Assembly (NCBI RefSeq): GCF_958295425.1
Contig: NC_081144.1
Location: 284,001 to 348,000, forward strand
Length of the DNA stretch: 64,000 nucleotides
Direction: 5' to 3'
Origin: Solea solea
Taxonomy: Eukaryota > Chordata > Actinopteri > Pleuronectiformes > Soleidae
Shown here: piece by piece, positions 1-10,420 of the stretch
Layout of the letters: each line of letters starts with the position of its first letter
Numbering within the stretch: the stretch's first letter is position 1
Position numbers and translations under genes: made by a program
Notes under the pieces: model-generated
Told to the model about the DNA's origin: nothing
Database searches by the model: none
Seen by the model: only the letters and a program-made list of their open reading frames with translations

Positions 1-1210
1 TCCCGCTGCAGCAGCGCTGCTTTGTTGAAGGTGCTTTTTTTAACGTCTTCTCAGTCACAGGCGATTTTTATATTGTCATGCTCTTCAATAATGCACGTGT
101 TTGATCGCCAGCTGAAGCATGTTTGAGACAGTTAAAAACACACGTTTGAACACCACATGTAACTCTATCATTCCTCTTCCTCACTCACTCTCGACATGTG
201 TCGGGGAATTTGGAGAGAGAGAGAGAGAGACGCTGTTCGATGCTCGCTCAGATTACATGACCTGCAGCGGGAGCTTGCTTGAGACATGGCTGCCTACACA
301 TACACGGAGAGTGTCCGGCCCTGTGTGACCCTCACGTGAAGGATCTTAAAGTGTCTGTTTCTTATATAACCACGTTTCAAAAACCTGAACTTTCCCTTTT
401 TAAGTGACAAGTACATTACAGTCGTGTGGTTTTGTTCACGTTTCCTTTCCCTGCGACGACGTCACAAAACACAAGGACAAACCCACGTGTACCAGTAGCC
501 TTATACTCGCCACAACTCCTTCATCCTCTCATTCAAATCAAGATGGAATTATTTTTTTAAGCTGCCTTTTGTCCCCTCCTCCATTCTTTTTTTTTTTTTT
601 TACTTTCATTTTACCGATTGTACCGTCGTCCCCACTTAGAGAGATTTTGATGTGGCGAAACATCACAGTTACACCAGTGGCTTTGAGGTCAGAGAACAAA
701 GAAGGTATAGATTGTAAAACTGCTTTGTTGTAGTGGAAGAAGTTGAATTGAGATGAAAACGCTGACAGCCTCTATGCATCGTGGGGCGACACCGAAATTC
801 TGTTTGGACCTCCGGTGGAATAAATCCATTTTATGGTTGATGTACAAAGAACTTGATGGTCTTTGTGTTTTTATTACTGTTGCATTTGGTTCTGTGACCT
901 TTACGTCCACTGGTTCTCAAACTGTGGAATCACAAATACTGTTCTGTTTATACCAGGGTAAGTGATCGCAGTGGATCTGAAGAGTTTTAATCTAATCTCA
1001 CTATACCAGTGTGTGAAGTGTATGTGAGGATGAGGAGAGAAGAAGTCTGTATCTGACTTTCCTCGGCCTTTTTACACCACTGTATCTTAACGTGTGCGAT
1101 CATTTGAAAACACTCAGTACTTTCTCAGGTGGAACTTGGTATAAAAACTAAATTTGTTGCAATGTTTCAGCCTCTAGACCAGACACGAGAAGCAAGAGAC
1201 TGTCAATTAT
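1..1210. other. Intergenic stretch, possible 3' UTR of an upstream gene
   Basis: No convincing exon is visible. A canonical AATAAA lies at 819-824 on the + strand. In human the gene just upstream of FKBP1A in transcription order is NSFL1C, so this could be the tail of nsfl1c, but nothing coding supports that here. The segment near 371-402 (CAAAAACCTGAACTTTCCC) resembles one near 11048-11074, which suggests a shared dispersed-repeat end. A 14-base T run lies near 588-601. Confidence 0.35.
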
Positions 1211-1218
1211 ATACTATA

Positions 1219-1490
<272 letters not shown>

Positions 1491-1574
1491 TTGATTTATA
1501 AACACAAATGTGAATGAAACAAAGTTTGTTACTGTTGCCAGTAGGTGGCACACTGCCATTATAAAGCACACTAC

Positions 1575-1845
1575 ATACTATTAAGAATAAAGAATTTTTA
1601 TTGTCATTATGAAGACAACGAAATTTTGCAGAGACTCCTGGCTTAAAGGCACACAATAAAATAGTGAAAGACTTAAACACTTAAATTAAATGTAAAACAC
1701 AACAAAATATCAAACTACGGTATGTTCAGGTAAAGTGCAGCTTCGTGCAACTTGGTTCTATATTGACAGAGGTTGTGGAGCGTCAGGGCCAGCATGTCCA
1801 CAAATAGCATCCTAACATCCGTGTCAGGATGCTGCAGGTGAGTCT
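1575..1845. mobile_element. Degenerate interspersed-repeat fragment
   Basis: TTTTTATTGTCATTATGAAG followed closely by ACAACGAAATTTTGCAGAG is a pairing I recognise from common teleost interspersed repeats. Downstream the segment holds no intact reading frame. The family is not certain and the edges are approximate. Confidence 0.4.
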
Positions 1846-2520
1846 GGGCCATGTATATTATTATTAAGAGTACTTTTACACTTCATAGTATACTACTTCT
1901 GTTGTATTTGTTTCACAGCAAATCAGTCGCACACGTTAATCCTCATCAATTCCCACGGAAAGTTTCCAATCTGGAATATTTCCAAAAATTCCTAAACTTA
2001 AATTCCCAATCCACAGGAAGAGTTTCTGGAAATGTACGCCCCTTTTCCAACCCCAGTCATGCAATAACTAACATTATATTTTATATCCTTTATATTTATA
2101 TTCCATAACATTTCTTTTAGTTTTTTGCTTGATTTATTTCTGACTTCTCAGAGAAGAAGCTCAGTAAAATATATATATATATATATATATATAAATTCTC
2201 TCTCTCTATATATATGTTCTCTTTCTCTATGTGTGTGGGTCTATTATATATACATGGATATATATTTATGTATACACTAAATATTTATTAAACTAAAAAT
2301 GTTATTGTTATTTGACAAACTGAATTCACCTTTTTATACATACATTTTTGAATTAAATTTTATATGTGTATATATATATATATATAACAATTTTAATTCA
2401 AAAATGTATATATATGTATGTATACATACATTTATGTGTGTGTGTGTATTTATTTTATTTATTATTATATATAATTATGTTTCCTTTATTTCCCACGCCA
2501 ATCAATCCTGATTTGAATTT
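1846..2520. other. AT-rich intergenic stretch upstream of fkbp1a
   Basis: It contains a TA tract (2168-2192) followed by CT/TA repeats to about 2215, and TATA/TATG tracts between 2360 and 2475. An AT-rich inverted repeat has arms near 2339-2360 and 2389-2409 (ATACATTTTTGAATTAAA and its complement) around a TA loop. No gene was seen. Confidence 0.7.
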
Positions 2521-2765
2521 GAATCAGTGAGAGCAGGAAGTGGAGTGTTGTGTAATATGATCAAGTGACACTGGAGACAGAGAGGGAGGGAGGAGGAGGA
2601 GGAGGAGGAGGAGCAGCAGCAGCAGCAGCAGCAGAAGAGTCAGTGTCAGACTCTCAGGCTGCAGGAAGAGAAGAGTCACTGGGCGCTCTCTCTCTCACAC
2701 ACACACACACACAGACAGACACACACAGACAGACAGACAGACAGAGCAGCTCACCGTAGAGAAAC
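2521..2765 (+). promoter_or_regulatory. fkbp1a: fkbp1a proximal promoter / 5' UTR, rich in simple repeats
   Basis: This stretch precedes the fkbp1a start codon. It carries a GGA tract (about 2587-2611) passing into a CAG/GCA tract (about 2612-2634), then CT, CA (about 2696-2713) and CAGA (to about 2745) tracts. No TATA box is evident and the transcription start cannot be fixed. If transcription starts upstream of 2557, a minimal upstream ORF (ATG ATC AAG TGA, 2557-2568) would lie in the leader. The main ATG has a good context, with A at -3 and G at +4. Confidence 0.55.
2587..2745. repeat. GGA, CAG, CA and CAGA simple repeats
   Basis: Four different short tandem repeats lie in series directly before the fkbp1a start codon: GGA, CAG (about 7-8 units), CA and CAGA. 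They probably lie inside or next to the 5' UTR, so length polymorphism could affect transcription or translation (inference). Confidence 0.9.
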
Positions 2766-2802
2766 ATGGGAGTCGAGATCGAGACCATCAGCCCCGGAGA
2801 CG
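2766..2802 (+). CDS. fkbp1a: fkbp1a coding exon 1
   Basis: It encodes [12 protein letters not shown] plus the first base of codon 13. The donor is GTAAAG at 2803. The start is the first ATG in the FKBP12 frame and gives the invariant MGV N terminus. Intron 1 is only 121 bases, and a TG/CG-rich stretch precedes its acceptor. Confidence 0.95.
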
Positions 2803-5800
2803 GTAAAGCCACTGCACATACACAACAATAATAACAACAATGATATCAAGGTGCACGTGTTCAGCACAGACTTGTGTGTGCGCGTGCGCGTGCATGTGCG
2901 GTGTGTGTGTTTTCTCTCCACAGGACGGACTTTCCCCAAAGCAGGACAGACGTGTGTGGTGCATTATGTGGGTGAGTTGTTCTGCATGCTCTGCACATGA
3001 TTTACTGAGGCTCATTGTCACTGCTGCTGCTGCACAAGTGCAGTGAGTGACAACTGCAGGCAGCTGTGTGTGTGTGTGTGTGCGTATGTGTGTGTGTGTG
3101 CGTGTGCGTGCTCACACTGATACCACAGGGTTAAACAGACATGTGAACAGACATGTTTTTTGCAGGCAGAAGTGAATTCCTCAGTGGGGCAGAGTGTCTG
3201 TGTCTGTGAGTGTGTGAGTAAAACATTTCACCCTTTCATTGCTGGATCTGTGGTGTTTGCTGAGCAGTGAGCAGTGACAGCAGCAGTGACAGCAGCAGCA
3301 GCAGTGACAGCAGCAGTGTTAGTGTCAGTGTCTCTGAGGACAGCGAGTGCTCTGGATTCATCGCTGCAAAAAAATAATGCTCACTACACAGAGTCCTTTA
3401 CTCTGTCTGTGTGTGTGTGGACCAGTAGTCCTCATGGAGACCAAAACCGGGACCTAATTAGGCCTGAACCTCATTTGTGAGGCTATTATGGCTAATAGTT
3501 GAGTTGTTGGGGAAAAGGCTTTTGGTGAAGCTGTTCAAATGAATGGAAGTGTCCATACAAGAATAGCTGCACAAACCAAGCGGTGGTGCTGGTGGTGGTG
3601 CTGGTGGTGTTGGTGGTGGTGCTGGATGTGTTGGTGGTGCTGGTGGTGCACGTGACCCTAAAAATGCAGATTTTCTCTGTGTACCTTGGTGTAGGAGAGT
3701 GAGCAGTTTGAATATAAAAACGCAGCAAACATATTGTTAAGACATCGCAGACTTAAGCAGGCATAGATTTGATCAGGTGAGCCTTTTGTTAAGAGGCAGC
3801 CATTTTATCAGCGGCTCCCCGGGCGGTTCCACAGGAACGGTGGCACATGGAGAAGTCAGTGTTGACACTGTGTCCATATGTTATCTTTGTTGTTATACTG
3901 TATACTGTTATAGACAACAGTGGTTCCCAAAGTCTGGGTTGCTCATTCTGCAGTTTGACAGGATACATATGTCCCCACCCGCCCCTGCTCTGTTGCTGTG
4001 TACACACAAACGCACCCTGTGTCAGGTCTGGTAGTTTAGCTTGAAAGAGCCTGTTTTCAGAAGTAGGAGGGGGCATTGATTCTGGTCACAAACATGAAAC
4101 TGAATTATAACATAAACAAAAAGATCAGTTCTGACCATAAGTTGCGTACTGCGCCTTTAAATATGAACTATTTCTAACATTTGCTGTGTTTAAAAACAAC
4201 AACATAGAACAATCACAACGTGAACAATTCCATGGCAGAATTGGTGATTTGCTAATTGCACTCTTTCATTTCCAGTTTAATGTTCACCTCTAATTTAAAC
4301 ACAATTAAAATAAATAGCGTTGGCGGCTAAATGTGATTTCAGACGCCTTTAATAAGCTTGAATGTATATTTGTCTGCACCGGTTCTTGGTTTGGCAAAGC
4401 TGCTCTTTCCTGGTGCTGTCTGTCTGTCTATCTGTCTGTCTATCTGTCTGTGTGTCTGTCTGTCTGTCTGTCTGTCTATCTGTGTGTCTGTCTGTCTGTA
4501 ACACAAGCCTCTGTGCTTCATTTAAACTCGTCACTTGCACAGTGAATCTTTCTCTTTTATTATTGCTGTTCTGTTTGTCTGCTTTTCTTTTAATATTACA
4601 CAAACCACAGGATTTCCTGTCTGGGCGGTCTCCCTTCCTGTCCGCACACAAAGCAGACTTTAAATGGGCCGTGAAACAGGATCGTCCGTGACACACAAGC
4701 CTTTATAAAACATGGAACAAACCTTGGATTTGCTGGATTTTTGTTGTTGAAGGAGCTTTTGTCTGTTGGTGTGAGAAACATGTCACCGCTGTTTGTTTGG
4801 TGGTGAAGAGTAGACTCACTGATGCTCATTGGATGTGACCTCTCAGCTCCTGCAGGTGACTCCACTGGATGGTTATCCAGAACAGTGGTTCCCAACGTCT
4901 GGGTCGGGACCCACAGATGGGTCACAGGAGCATTTGTTTTGGGTCCCCAAACATATTTGCGTAATTATTTTAGATTCATGTGTATATGTTTCAAATAAAC
5001 ACATCTAGGAAAGTATTTTCCAATCCCGACTGACATGGTGTGAAAGGCGGTGTCACACACTTGGTCGTTTTCCATGACTTCGTATGACCTCCTCAACGTG
5101 GGCGGGGTCGTGACATGCTTTTAAACATGACACACAAACACACACACTAGTGACTTGTAAAGCCTTTTGGGTGTAACTGAATCATTAGAATCAGTCGACT
5201 GGAAAAGATTTGTTGACAGAATGGTTCAGTCAGTGAACGTTGGGTTGTGATTGTGCTCACGGTCACCGGCTTACAGCAGTGCTGTCTCTAAATACACCAC
5301 ACTCCTGGTTTCCTTAATGATAAACGCATGTTTTCAGGGACGTCGCGCTCATGACTCTTCCAGTGACGACACTCTCTGACTAATCAGTCTGTGGACGTCA
5401 CATTTTAGCATAAGCTCAGTTCACTTAGAACCTCGCCTGAGCAGGTGTGTGTGAGGAAACCAGAGTATCCAGAGAAAACCCCCCCACACACACATGTGGA
5501 GAACATGCTAACTCCACACAGACAGGACCTCGGTCGGAGTGGGTCGCAAACCCAGGTCTTTTTGCTGTAAGGCAACAGTTCCAGTCACAACTCCACCGCG
5601 TGGCCTAAGTTGCTTATTTGTGGCTCCCCATATAGACACTGATCTAGAACATCCACTTATGGACTCACTCTGTGGATAAAAGGCTCCTCCTTGTCTTCGG
5701 CCCCCTGATGTGTCCAACATCACACACACGCTGTCTAATAACAGTAATAGCGCTGGTGTAAATAGTCTTGCTATTCTGCAGATTGATGCCTTTTCCTGAC

Positions 5801-5874
5801 TGTCAGACTGAAACCCACGCTGCAGCTGTCGGCTATTTCTGCGATTCTTGGAAATCCCTTCATTTGTGCTCACA

Positions 5875-5919
<45 letters not shown>

Positions 5920-7474
5920 GCAGGGAAAGACGGCTGCCAGATAACCTCAGGGGACACATTAGTCCCCCGGTGTTTTATTTTAAATGAAACGTTATTAATA
6001 TCAGGTGTGGAGTTTTCTGCACAGACTATCTAGGGCTGTTACAAACGTGAACTTCAGCTGATTATTAATCACTCGTCGGGTGCTGTGGCCAAAAGCTTTA
6101 TTTACTAAATCCTTTTTCTGTCCTGACTTGGTGGCTGACTGTCCATGTGTCTCTGTTTGCAGGCTTCCTGACAGACAGAACCAAGTTTGACTCTTCTCGG
6201 GACAGGGAGAAACCTTTCAAGTTCAAGATCGGCAGGAAGGAGGTCATCACTGGCTGGGACGAGGGAGTGAAGCAGGTGGGCTGGAGAGCTGGAAGTCCAC
6301 TCTGTCTGTTAGCTCTGTAAAATCATACAAATTCTGCAGGTTACTCACAGAGGAGGATACGTTTTGTTCCATTAACGCTTCATGGCTTGTTTCCATCATG
6401 GTACAGGTCGGTTTGGAACGGTAAAGCCCTCGTTCAGGCTTGTGTTCCAACTGAGAACAGTACCATTACTTGGTAGGCGGGGTGTGCGCGAGATACGTAG
6501 TGTGACGACACTGAACGCAACACAGGAGGACATCCAGCAGCTCGTTTTTTTTGTTTGTGGCCGTTGGTCTGCCGAGAATCTGTTGCCCAATCAGCTGACG
6601 GTCGTGAGTCTATCTACCATTACTATGGGGTACCAGAGTAATGGTAGTTAGCCAACTGAAAAACTGAACAATTGGGCAATTGGCTATTTTGGTAGTATTG
6701 CTAATGGAAACGCAAAACAATACATACTGTACCAACCTACTAATCTACTCGGTGTAAACGCAGCTTTATTAACGGCCCAGGGATTACGGGTGGAATACAG
6801 CGGCTTTGCTAAAGGCACATATAGTGCACCTCTCTTTGTCTTATACAAGGTTAACATTGTATTTTGTACTGACTCTTTTTAAATAAATAAAATGACAAAG
6901 TAGAAAGGTATATTTGATGCACTGTATTTATGCCAGGACACGTGCTATATCTCAATCCAACTGCTCTAAAAACCAGTTTAATCCTGGGTTTCTAATGGGT
7001 TTTTGATCACTTCAGGGTTAAGGCTGTGGTTTTCGTACTTAATCCCTATCAACTAATAAACAAATGTGTTGTCATTCCATATCTAATTTTGGTACCTAAG
7101 GAGTAATTATGATCAGTGTTTTATATGTATGTCAAAGGTCCTAAACCTAATTTAGTTAGTAACTATAGTATCATATAAACATAGTCAGAGTAAAATCTAA
7201 CTATTTAGGTTATATTAATGCTTAAAGATGTATATGAGGGATTTCTTCCCTAACTTTAATGTGAAATTAGCTGTAGAAAATGGATGTTAATCTGCTAAAC
7301 ATCTGCTCCTGTGTTTGTCTCCTCCTCTTCCTCGTTTACCTACAGATGAGTGTCGGTCAAAGGGCCAAGCTGACCTGCTCGCCTGATTATGCGTACGGAA
7401 AACAAGGCCACCCGGGCGTCATCCCTCCCAACGCCACCCTCATCTTTGAAGTGGAACTACTGGCACTGGAGTGA
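2766..7474 (+). CDS. fkbp1a: FKBP12-type peptidyl-prolyl cis-trans isomerase, four coding exons
   Basis: Coding exons 2766-2802, 2924-2971, 6163-6275 and 7346-7474 join in frame to 108 codons plus TGA, the standard FKBP12 length. The product is a cytosolic single-domain prolyl isomerase. The family binds FK506 and rapamycin, and modulates ryanodine receptors and TGF-beta type I receptors. The whole protein is one FKBP domain. Every classical pocket residue is present (Met counted as 1): Y27, F37, D38, R43, F47, V56, I57, W60, Y83, H88, I92 and F100. Trp60 (Trp59 without Met) points to FKBP12; FKBP12.6 has Phe there. The neighbouring sdcbp2 gene, as in human, also supports fkbp1a. Teleosts have aa and ab co-orthologs, which I cannot tell apart. 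An oddity is [10 protein letters not shown], where the family usually has a DG pair before FDSS. Confidence 0.95.
2924..2971 (+). CDS. fkbp1a: fkbp1a coding exon 2
   Basis: The acceptor is CTCTCCACAG ending at 2923 and the donor is GTGAGT at 2972. It encodes [15 protein letters not shown] and pieces of the flanking glycine codons, including pocket Tyr27. It enters and leaves in phase 1. Confidence 0.95.
3065..3111. repeat. TG microsatellite with CG/TA interruptions
   Basis: TGTGTGTG tracts interrupted by TGCGTATG and CGTGCG, in fkbp1a intron 2. Confidence 0.9.
3272..3322. repeat. CAG / GTGACAG short tandem repeat
   Basis: Irregular CAGCAGTGACAG units, in fkbp1a intron 2. Confidence 0.85.
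3583..3650. repeat. GGTGGTGCT-type trinucleotide repeat
   Basis: Imperfect GGT/GCT/GTT triplets, in fkbp1a intron 2. The frames that stay open through it are low-complexity and are not genes. Confidence 0.85.
4417..4499. repeat. CTGT tetranucleotide microsatellite
   Basis: About 20 CTGT units with scattered TCTA and TGTG variants, in fkbp1a intron 2. Confidence 0.95.
4882..5125 (+). mobile_element. hAT-like dispersed repeat fragment
   Basis: It opens with CAGTGGTTCCCAACGTCTGG followed by GTCGGGACCCACAGATGGGT, the terminal sequence of a very common vertebrate and fish hAT-type non-autonomous repeat. A shorter related piece, CAGTGGTTCCCAAAGTCTGG, begins at about 3922. The right edge is approximate and no transposase is present. 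Confidence 0.6.
5449..5605 (-). mobile_element. Common teleost interspersed repeat fragment
   Basis: GAGGAAACCAGAGTATCCAG, then GAGAACATGCTAACTCCACA, then a TTGCTGTAAGGCAACAGT segment appear in the order seen in a widespread fish repeat (minus orientation by its usual description). It has decayed and codes for nothing. I do not assign a family name. Confidence 0.6.
5876..5919. repeat. CA microsatellite
   Basis: About 21 uninterrupted CA units near the 3' end of fkbp1a intron 2. Confidence 0.97.
6163..6275 (+). CDS. fkbp1a: fkbp1a coding exon 3
   Basis: The acceptor is TGTTTGCAG ending at 6162 and the donor is GTGGGC at 6276. It encodes [18 protein letters not shown] to DEGVKQ, carrying pocket residues F37, D38, R43, F47, V56, I57 and W60. 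It leaves in phase 0. Confidence 0.95.
6276..7345 (+). other. fkbp1a intron 3
   Basis: A 1.07-kb intron running from GTGGGC to the acceptor CCTACAG. It is AT-rich in its second half. No exon and no clearly named repeat was seen. Confidence 0.8.
7346..7474 (+). CDS. fkbp1a: fkbp1a coding exon 4 (last coding exon)
   Basis: It encodes [18 protein letters not shown] through FEVELLALE and the TGA at 7472-7474. It carries the 80s-loop pocket residues Y83, H88 and I92, plus F100. The initial Met is internal to the protein and is not a translation start. Confidence 0.95.
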   Translation: MSVGQRAKLTCSPDYAYGKQGHPGVIPPNATLIFEVELLALE

Positions 7475-8379
7475 AACAAACCCACAGCCTTTTTCTGTGT
7501 CGTGTAAGTAACGAGCGAGTTTGACATCGCAGCTGTCGCAAAAATGACGTCTGTGAACTTGCTGAAGACTACGTCCATTTTCATGTCAATGTAATGGTCG
7601 ATACGCATGAGTTTTGAATCCTCACTTTGGTTGTTCTCACAGGAGACTACCGACCTGAACGACCCGCAGAGAAACGAGAGGAGTCTGCACTTGATTCTGT
7701 GAGAGGCTTGAGTTTAATAGTTCCACGACTTATTTCGTCAAACTACGACAGTTTGTGTTCTTTTTGTCTTGAGTTAAACCTATTTTTTTTCCATCATATT
7801 CTTTCTTCCTCTGGAGAGTTTGGGCCATAACCATAACATCCTCTATGTTGTTCATCTTGAATAATTTTTTTGATTTATGCTTTAATTTGTGTTATTTTGT
7901 GTGTTTTTGTTGGTAAGAGCGACATTCACCCCCCGTAATAAGCTAATGTGTGTTGATAGTATAAAGGTTCCAGAGTTGGTGCTTCTTTTATAACGAACCA
8001 AATAAGGAAAAACACTTGTATCCAGCTTGTGTTGGATTTAGTGGCCACATGGAGTGAGACTCCGTCCTTAACGGCGCGACACAGGAACTGTGCTCTCATT
8101 TAAATTGTAAACCCAAGTGTGAGCCCAATGGGCCGATTGGCGCCGAGAAGAACCCGTCCCAGTTGTAGATGTAGAGTTCTAACATGTGCCTACATTTTCT
8201 CATCAGACACGTGGACGTAGCGGCCTTGCCCCCTCCGTCTGCATGTTCAAGGAAATCTCCGTATGTAGATGTTGTGCGCTTTGCATCAGCGTTAGCACTG
8301 CCTCCTCAACTCTTTAAACCCCATTTAAAGCCATATACAGCAGGTAGAACAGCGCACAGATCAAATGGAAAAAAATAAA
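7475..8379 (+). other. fkbp1a: Probable fkbp1a 3' UTR, with a possible intron
   Basis: A canonical AATAAA at 8374-8379 is the clearest poly(A) signal after the stop. A good donor (GTAAGT, 7504) and acceptor (TTGTTCTCACAG, ending 7642) lie just after the stop, so a 139-base 3'-UTR intron is possible. A junction 29 bases past the stop should be too close to trigger nonsense-mediated decay. The true 3' end needs transcript data. Confidence 0.5.
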
Positions 8380-9300
8380 GAGAAATGCTTGAAATTTAGG
8401 GGGAAAAAATGGGGGGGGGGGGGGGTTAATGAGAAATCAATGAAATTATGACTTTGTTTTTGTGGTATTATTTTAATTGTGTAATTTTTCATATGCCAAC
8501 TTTCTATTTCTGAGAATCAACAAAGTTAATGTACGCATAATCTATCACGACAGATGATGATGATGATGTGCTCTTTTTTTGTAGGTTTTATTTTATAGAG
8601 TCAGTTAACAGTACCACACTGCCTAACTACATACATACGGTATGTGTGGGTGCAGGATCTTAGCGGTTTTAAATGGAGTTTAAATGAAGGAAAGCGCTGG
8701 CCCCGGCCATCAGATACTGACTGTGGCTGTTAATGTTACATGTTATTAGCCAAAGCTGCAGCTGGTATGGCAGCAGTCCACCTCTATACTGTGTAGTTAT
8801 GTGCTGATATGTCACTGTGTGCAGGCGAAACCAATGATGGCATATTTAAAATAAAAAGAAGTGCTCTCCACCTGGCTATGAATCATTTCTCTCTGCTGCA
8901 CCACACAGGGGTTCCCACCAGTGGATTTTCCACGACACCGTTCCAGCACGCCTCGGCTCAACTCGGGACGTTTGTTTTTTTTTTGCTTTTCCATTAGAGA
9001 TAATTCCTTGGTACCTGGTCATTTTTATTTGAATTTTTATTAGGACTTTTACTCAAGTAATATTATACAAAAAGTGACTTCAGCTTCTTACCAAAGGCAT
9101 TTTCTGGTCAGATACTTGTACATTTACTCAAGTTTCTCCCCTTTAAGGTACTTTATGTAAGACTGTCCTATATGTTGGACTTGTACAGTTTAATGAGGGC
9201 CACTAGGGTCCAGGCTGCCAAGGCTCATGTGACCGCGAGGGGCGTGGCTTACTACGTCAACGTTGATTGACGTGGTTACTGTGACTAGGAAGCCAACAGT
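8380..9300. other. Spacer between fkbp1a and sdcbp2
   Basis: It holds a 15-base G run (8411-8425) and a segment at about 9030-9160 with ACTTTTACTCAAGTAATATT and CATTTACTCAAGTTT. That segment resembles the 'TACTCAAGTA' part of a common fish dispersed repeat. No gene was seen. Confidence 0.6.
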
Positions 9301-9458
9301 GACATCATTTTCCAGAATTCCCCCCTCAGTCACTGCTGTCTGGACATCGACGAAAAGACACAAGCACAACGGCACAAACGTACTGACAGGCGAACTCCGC
9401 TGTCTGCTATTCACGAGGCTTTCTACGACTGTTTGAAGAAAAACCAGCGACACTAAAG
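9301..9458 (+). promoter_or_regulatory. sdcbp2: Candidate sdcbp2 promoter and non-coding exon 1
   Basis: A strong donor (AAAG|GTGAGT) begins at 9459, and the sequence before it is moderately rich in CG and lacks a TATA box. Two TGACGT/ACGTCA-like half sites lie upstream, near 9255-9275. The first sdcbp2 ATG sits one base inside the next exon (acceptor at 15897), so the gene must have an upstream non-coding exon, and this is the best candidate. The transcription start is not determined. Confidence 0.5.
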
Positions 9459-10244
9459 GTGAGTTGTCTTTGACCAAAGCGGCGGCTAACGGCGGCTAAC
9501 GGTCTCCTCCAGGTTTCGTTTACCTAAAGAGCTAACGTTACGGCTAATGTTAGCTCCTTCTGCGTTAGTGTCGGAACAAAAACGATCTGCTTTAATATGC
9601 CTCATCTCTTTATTCATAACGTTTAGTTTAAAACAGTGTGTGTTGGTTTCACGCGTGTGTCTGTTTACGTGTCATAGTATTTATTTATTTCACTATTTCA
9701 TGAGCTAATAGCCCTCTGGTTAATTTTTAATGACGTTAGCTAACAGCGCTAATGAGACAGAATGACACAGTCACAGCTGCTATACGACTTTGAAACAACA
9801 CACACATGCTAACTTAATCTTTAACTTTTAATATTGCAGCGTTAAACAAAGGCCTCGTGTTCTGTAATGCAGCTAAAGTGTTTTAATACCTGCGTAGTAT
9901 CTTATCTAGCCCGAGTGAACTTGCTGTGTTGTTAAAGCGTAACAACAACAACAAGCTGCGTGTTATCAGGACACAACTATGATGTTGTCTGTCTGCTAAC
10001 AGGGTTCTGTATGAACGGAATGTTCAGTAAAGTGAACGTGGACATTTACGTGTTTCCCAGCCTATTCTGTTAAAGTTGTGTAGTTGTGTGGGGGTCTCGC
10101 TGTTAAACTGCCCTCTGTGGCGAGAAACTGAATTTTTTACTTTTACTGGAGAAAATATTCCGCACCACCGTTATAACCTATGATAAAAGTGGTATAACAT
10201 CAGCTACACAGACTTTTCACAGAATTTAGAATCTAATTTTTTGG

Positions 10245-10420
10245 ACAAAATAAGTGATTTGTCTTCTGTATTTAACCCATCCTAATTACACACGAGTAGT
10301 AAACACGGGAGCCACCCCAGCCCATGGCCCATCCTAGGATTGAACCAGCAAGCTTCCAGGTACAAGCCCAATTCCTTTCTTCTTGGCCATGTGCTGCCCT
10401 GTTAAACACCTCCCACTTCC
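10245..10420 (-). mobile_element. tRNA-derived SINE, minus orientation
   Basis: The minus strand carries a box-B-like GGTTCAATCC (opposite GGATTGAACC near 10337). At the other end is the tail motif TGGGTTAAATACAGAAGAC (opposite 10250-10275). The plus strand shows CACGGGAGCCACCCCAGCCC, typical of this fish repeat. The tail is related to that of the SINE at 13927-14275. The head is degenerate. Confidence 0.6.

Larger units (their letters stand above)
2972..6162 (+). other. fkbp1a intron 2
   Basis: A 3.2-kb intron with no exon of its own. It holds TG (3065-3111), CAG-type (3272-3322), GGT/GCT (3583-3650), CTGT (4417-4499) and CA (5876-5919) microsatellites, two hAT-like 'CAGTGGTTCCCAA' pieces (near 3921 and 4882) and a repeat fragment at about 5449-5605. 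The AG acceptor ends at 6162. Confidence 0.85.

Noticed and set aside
2565..2759. Open frame with a poly-Gly/poly-Ala run upstream of fkbp1a
   Set aside because: It starts at GTG, not ATG, and is the translation of the GGA/CAG tracts in the leader.
5508..5957. 149-codon minus-strand frame in fkbp1a intron 2
   Set aside because: It begins in a CA microsatellite (VCVCVC) and crosses a dispersed repeat; no domain is visible.
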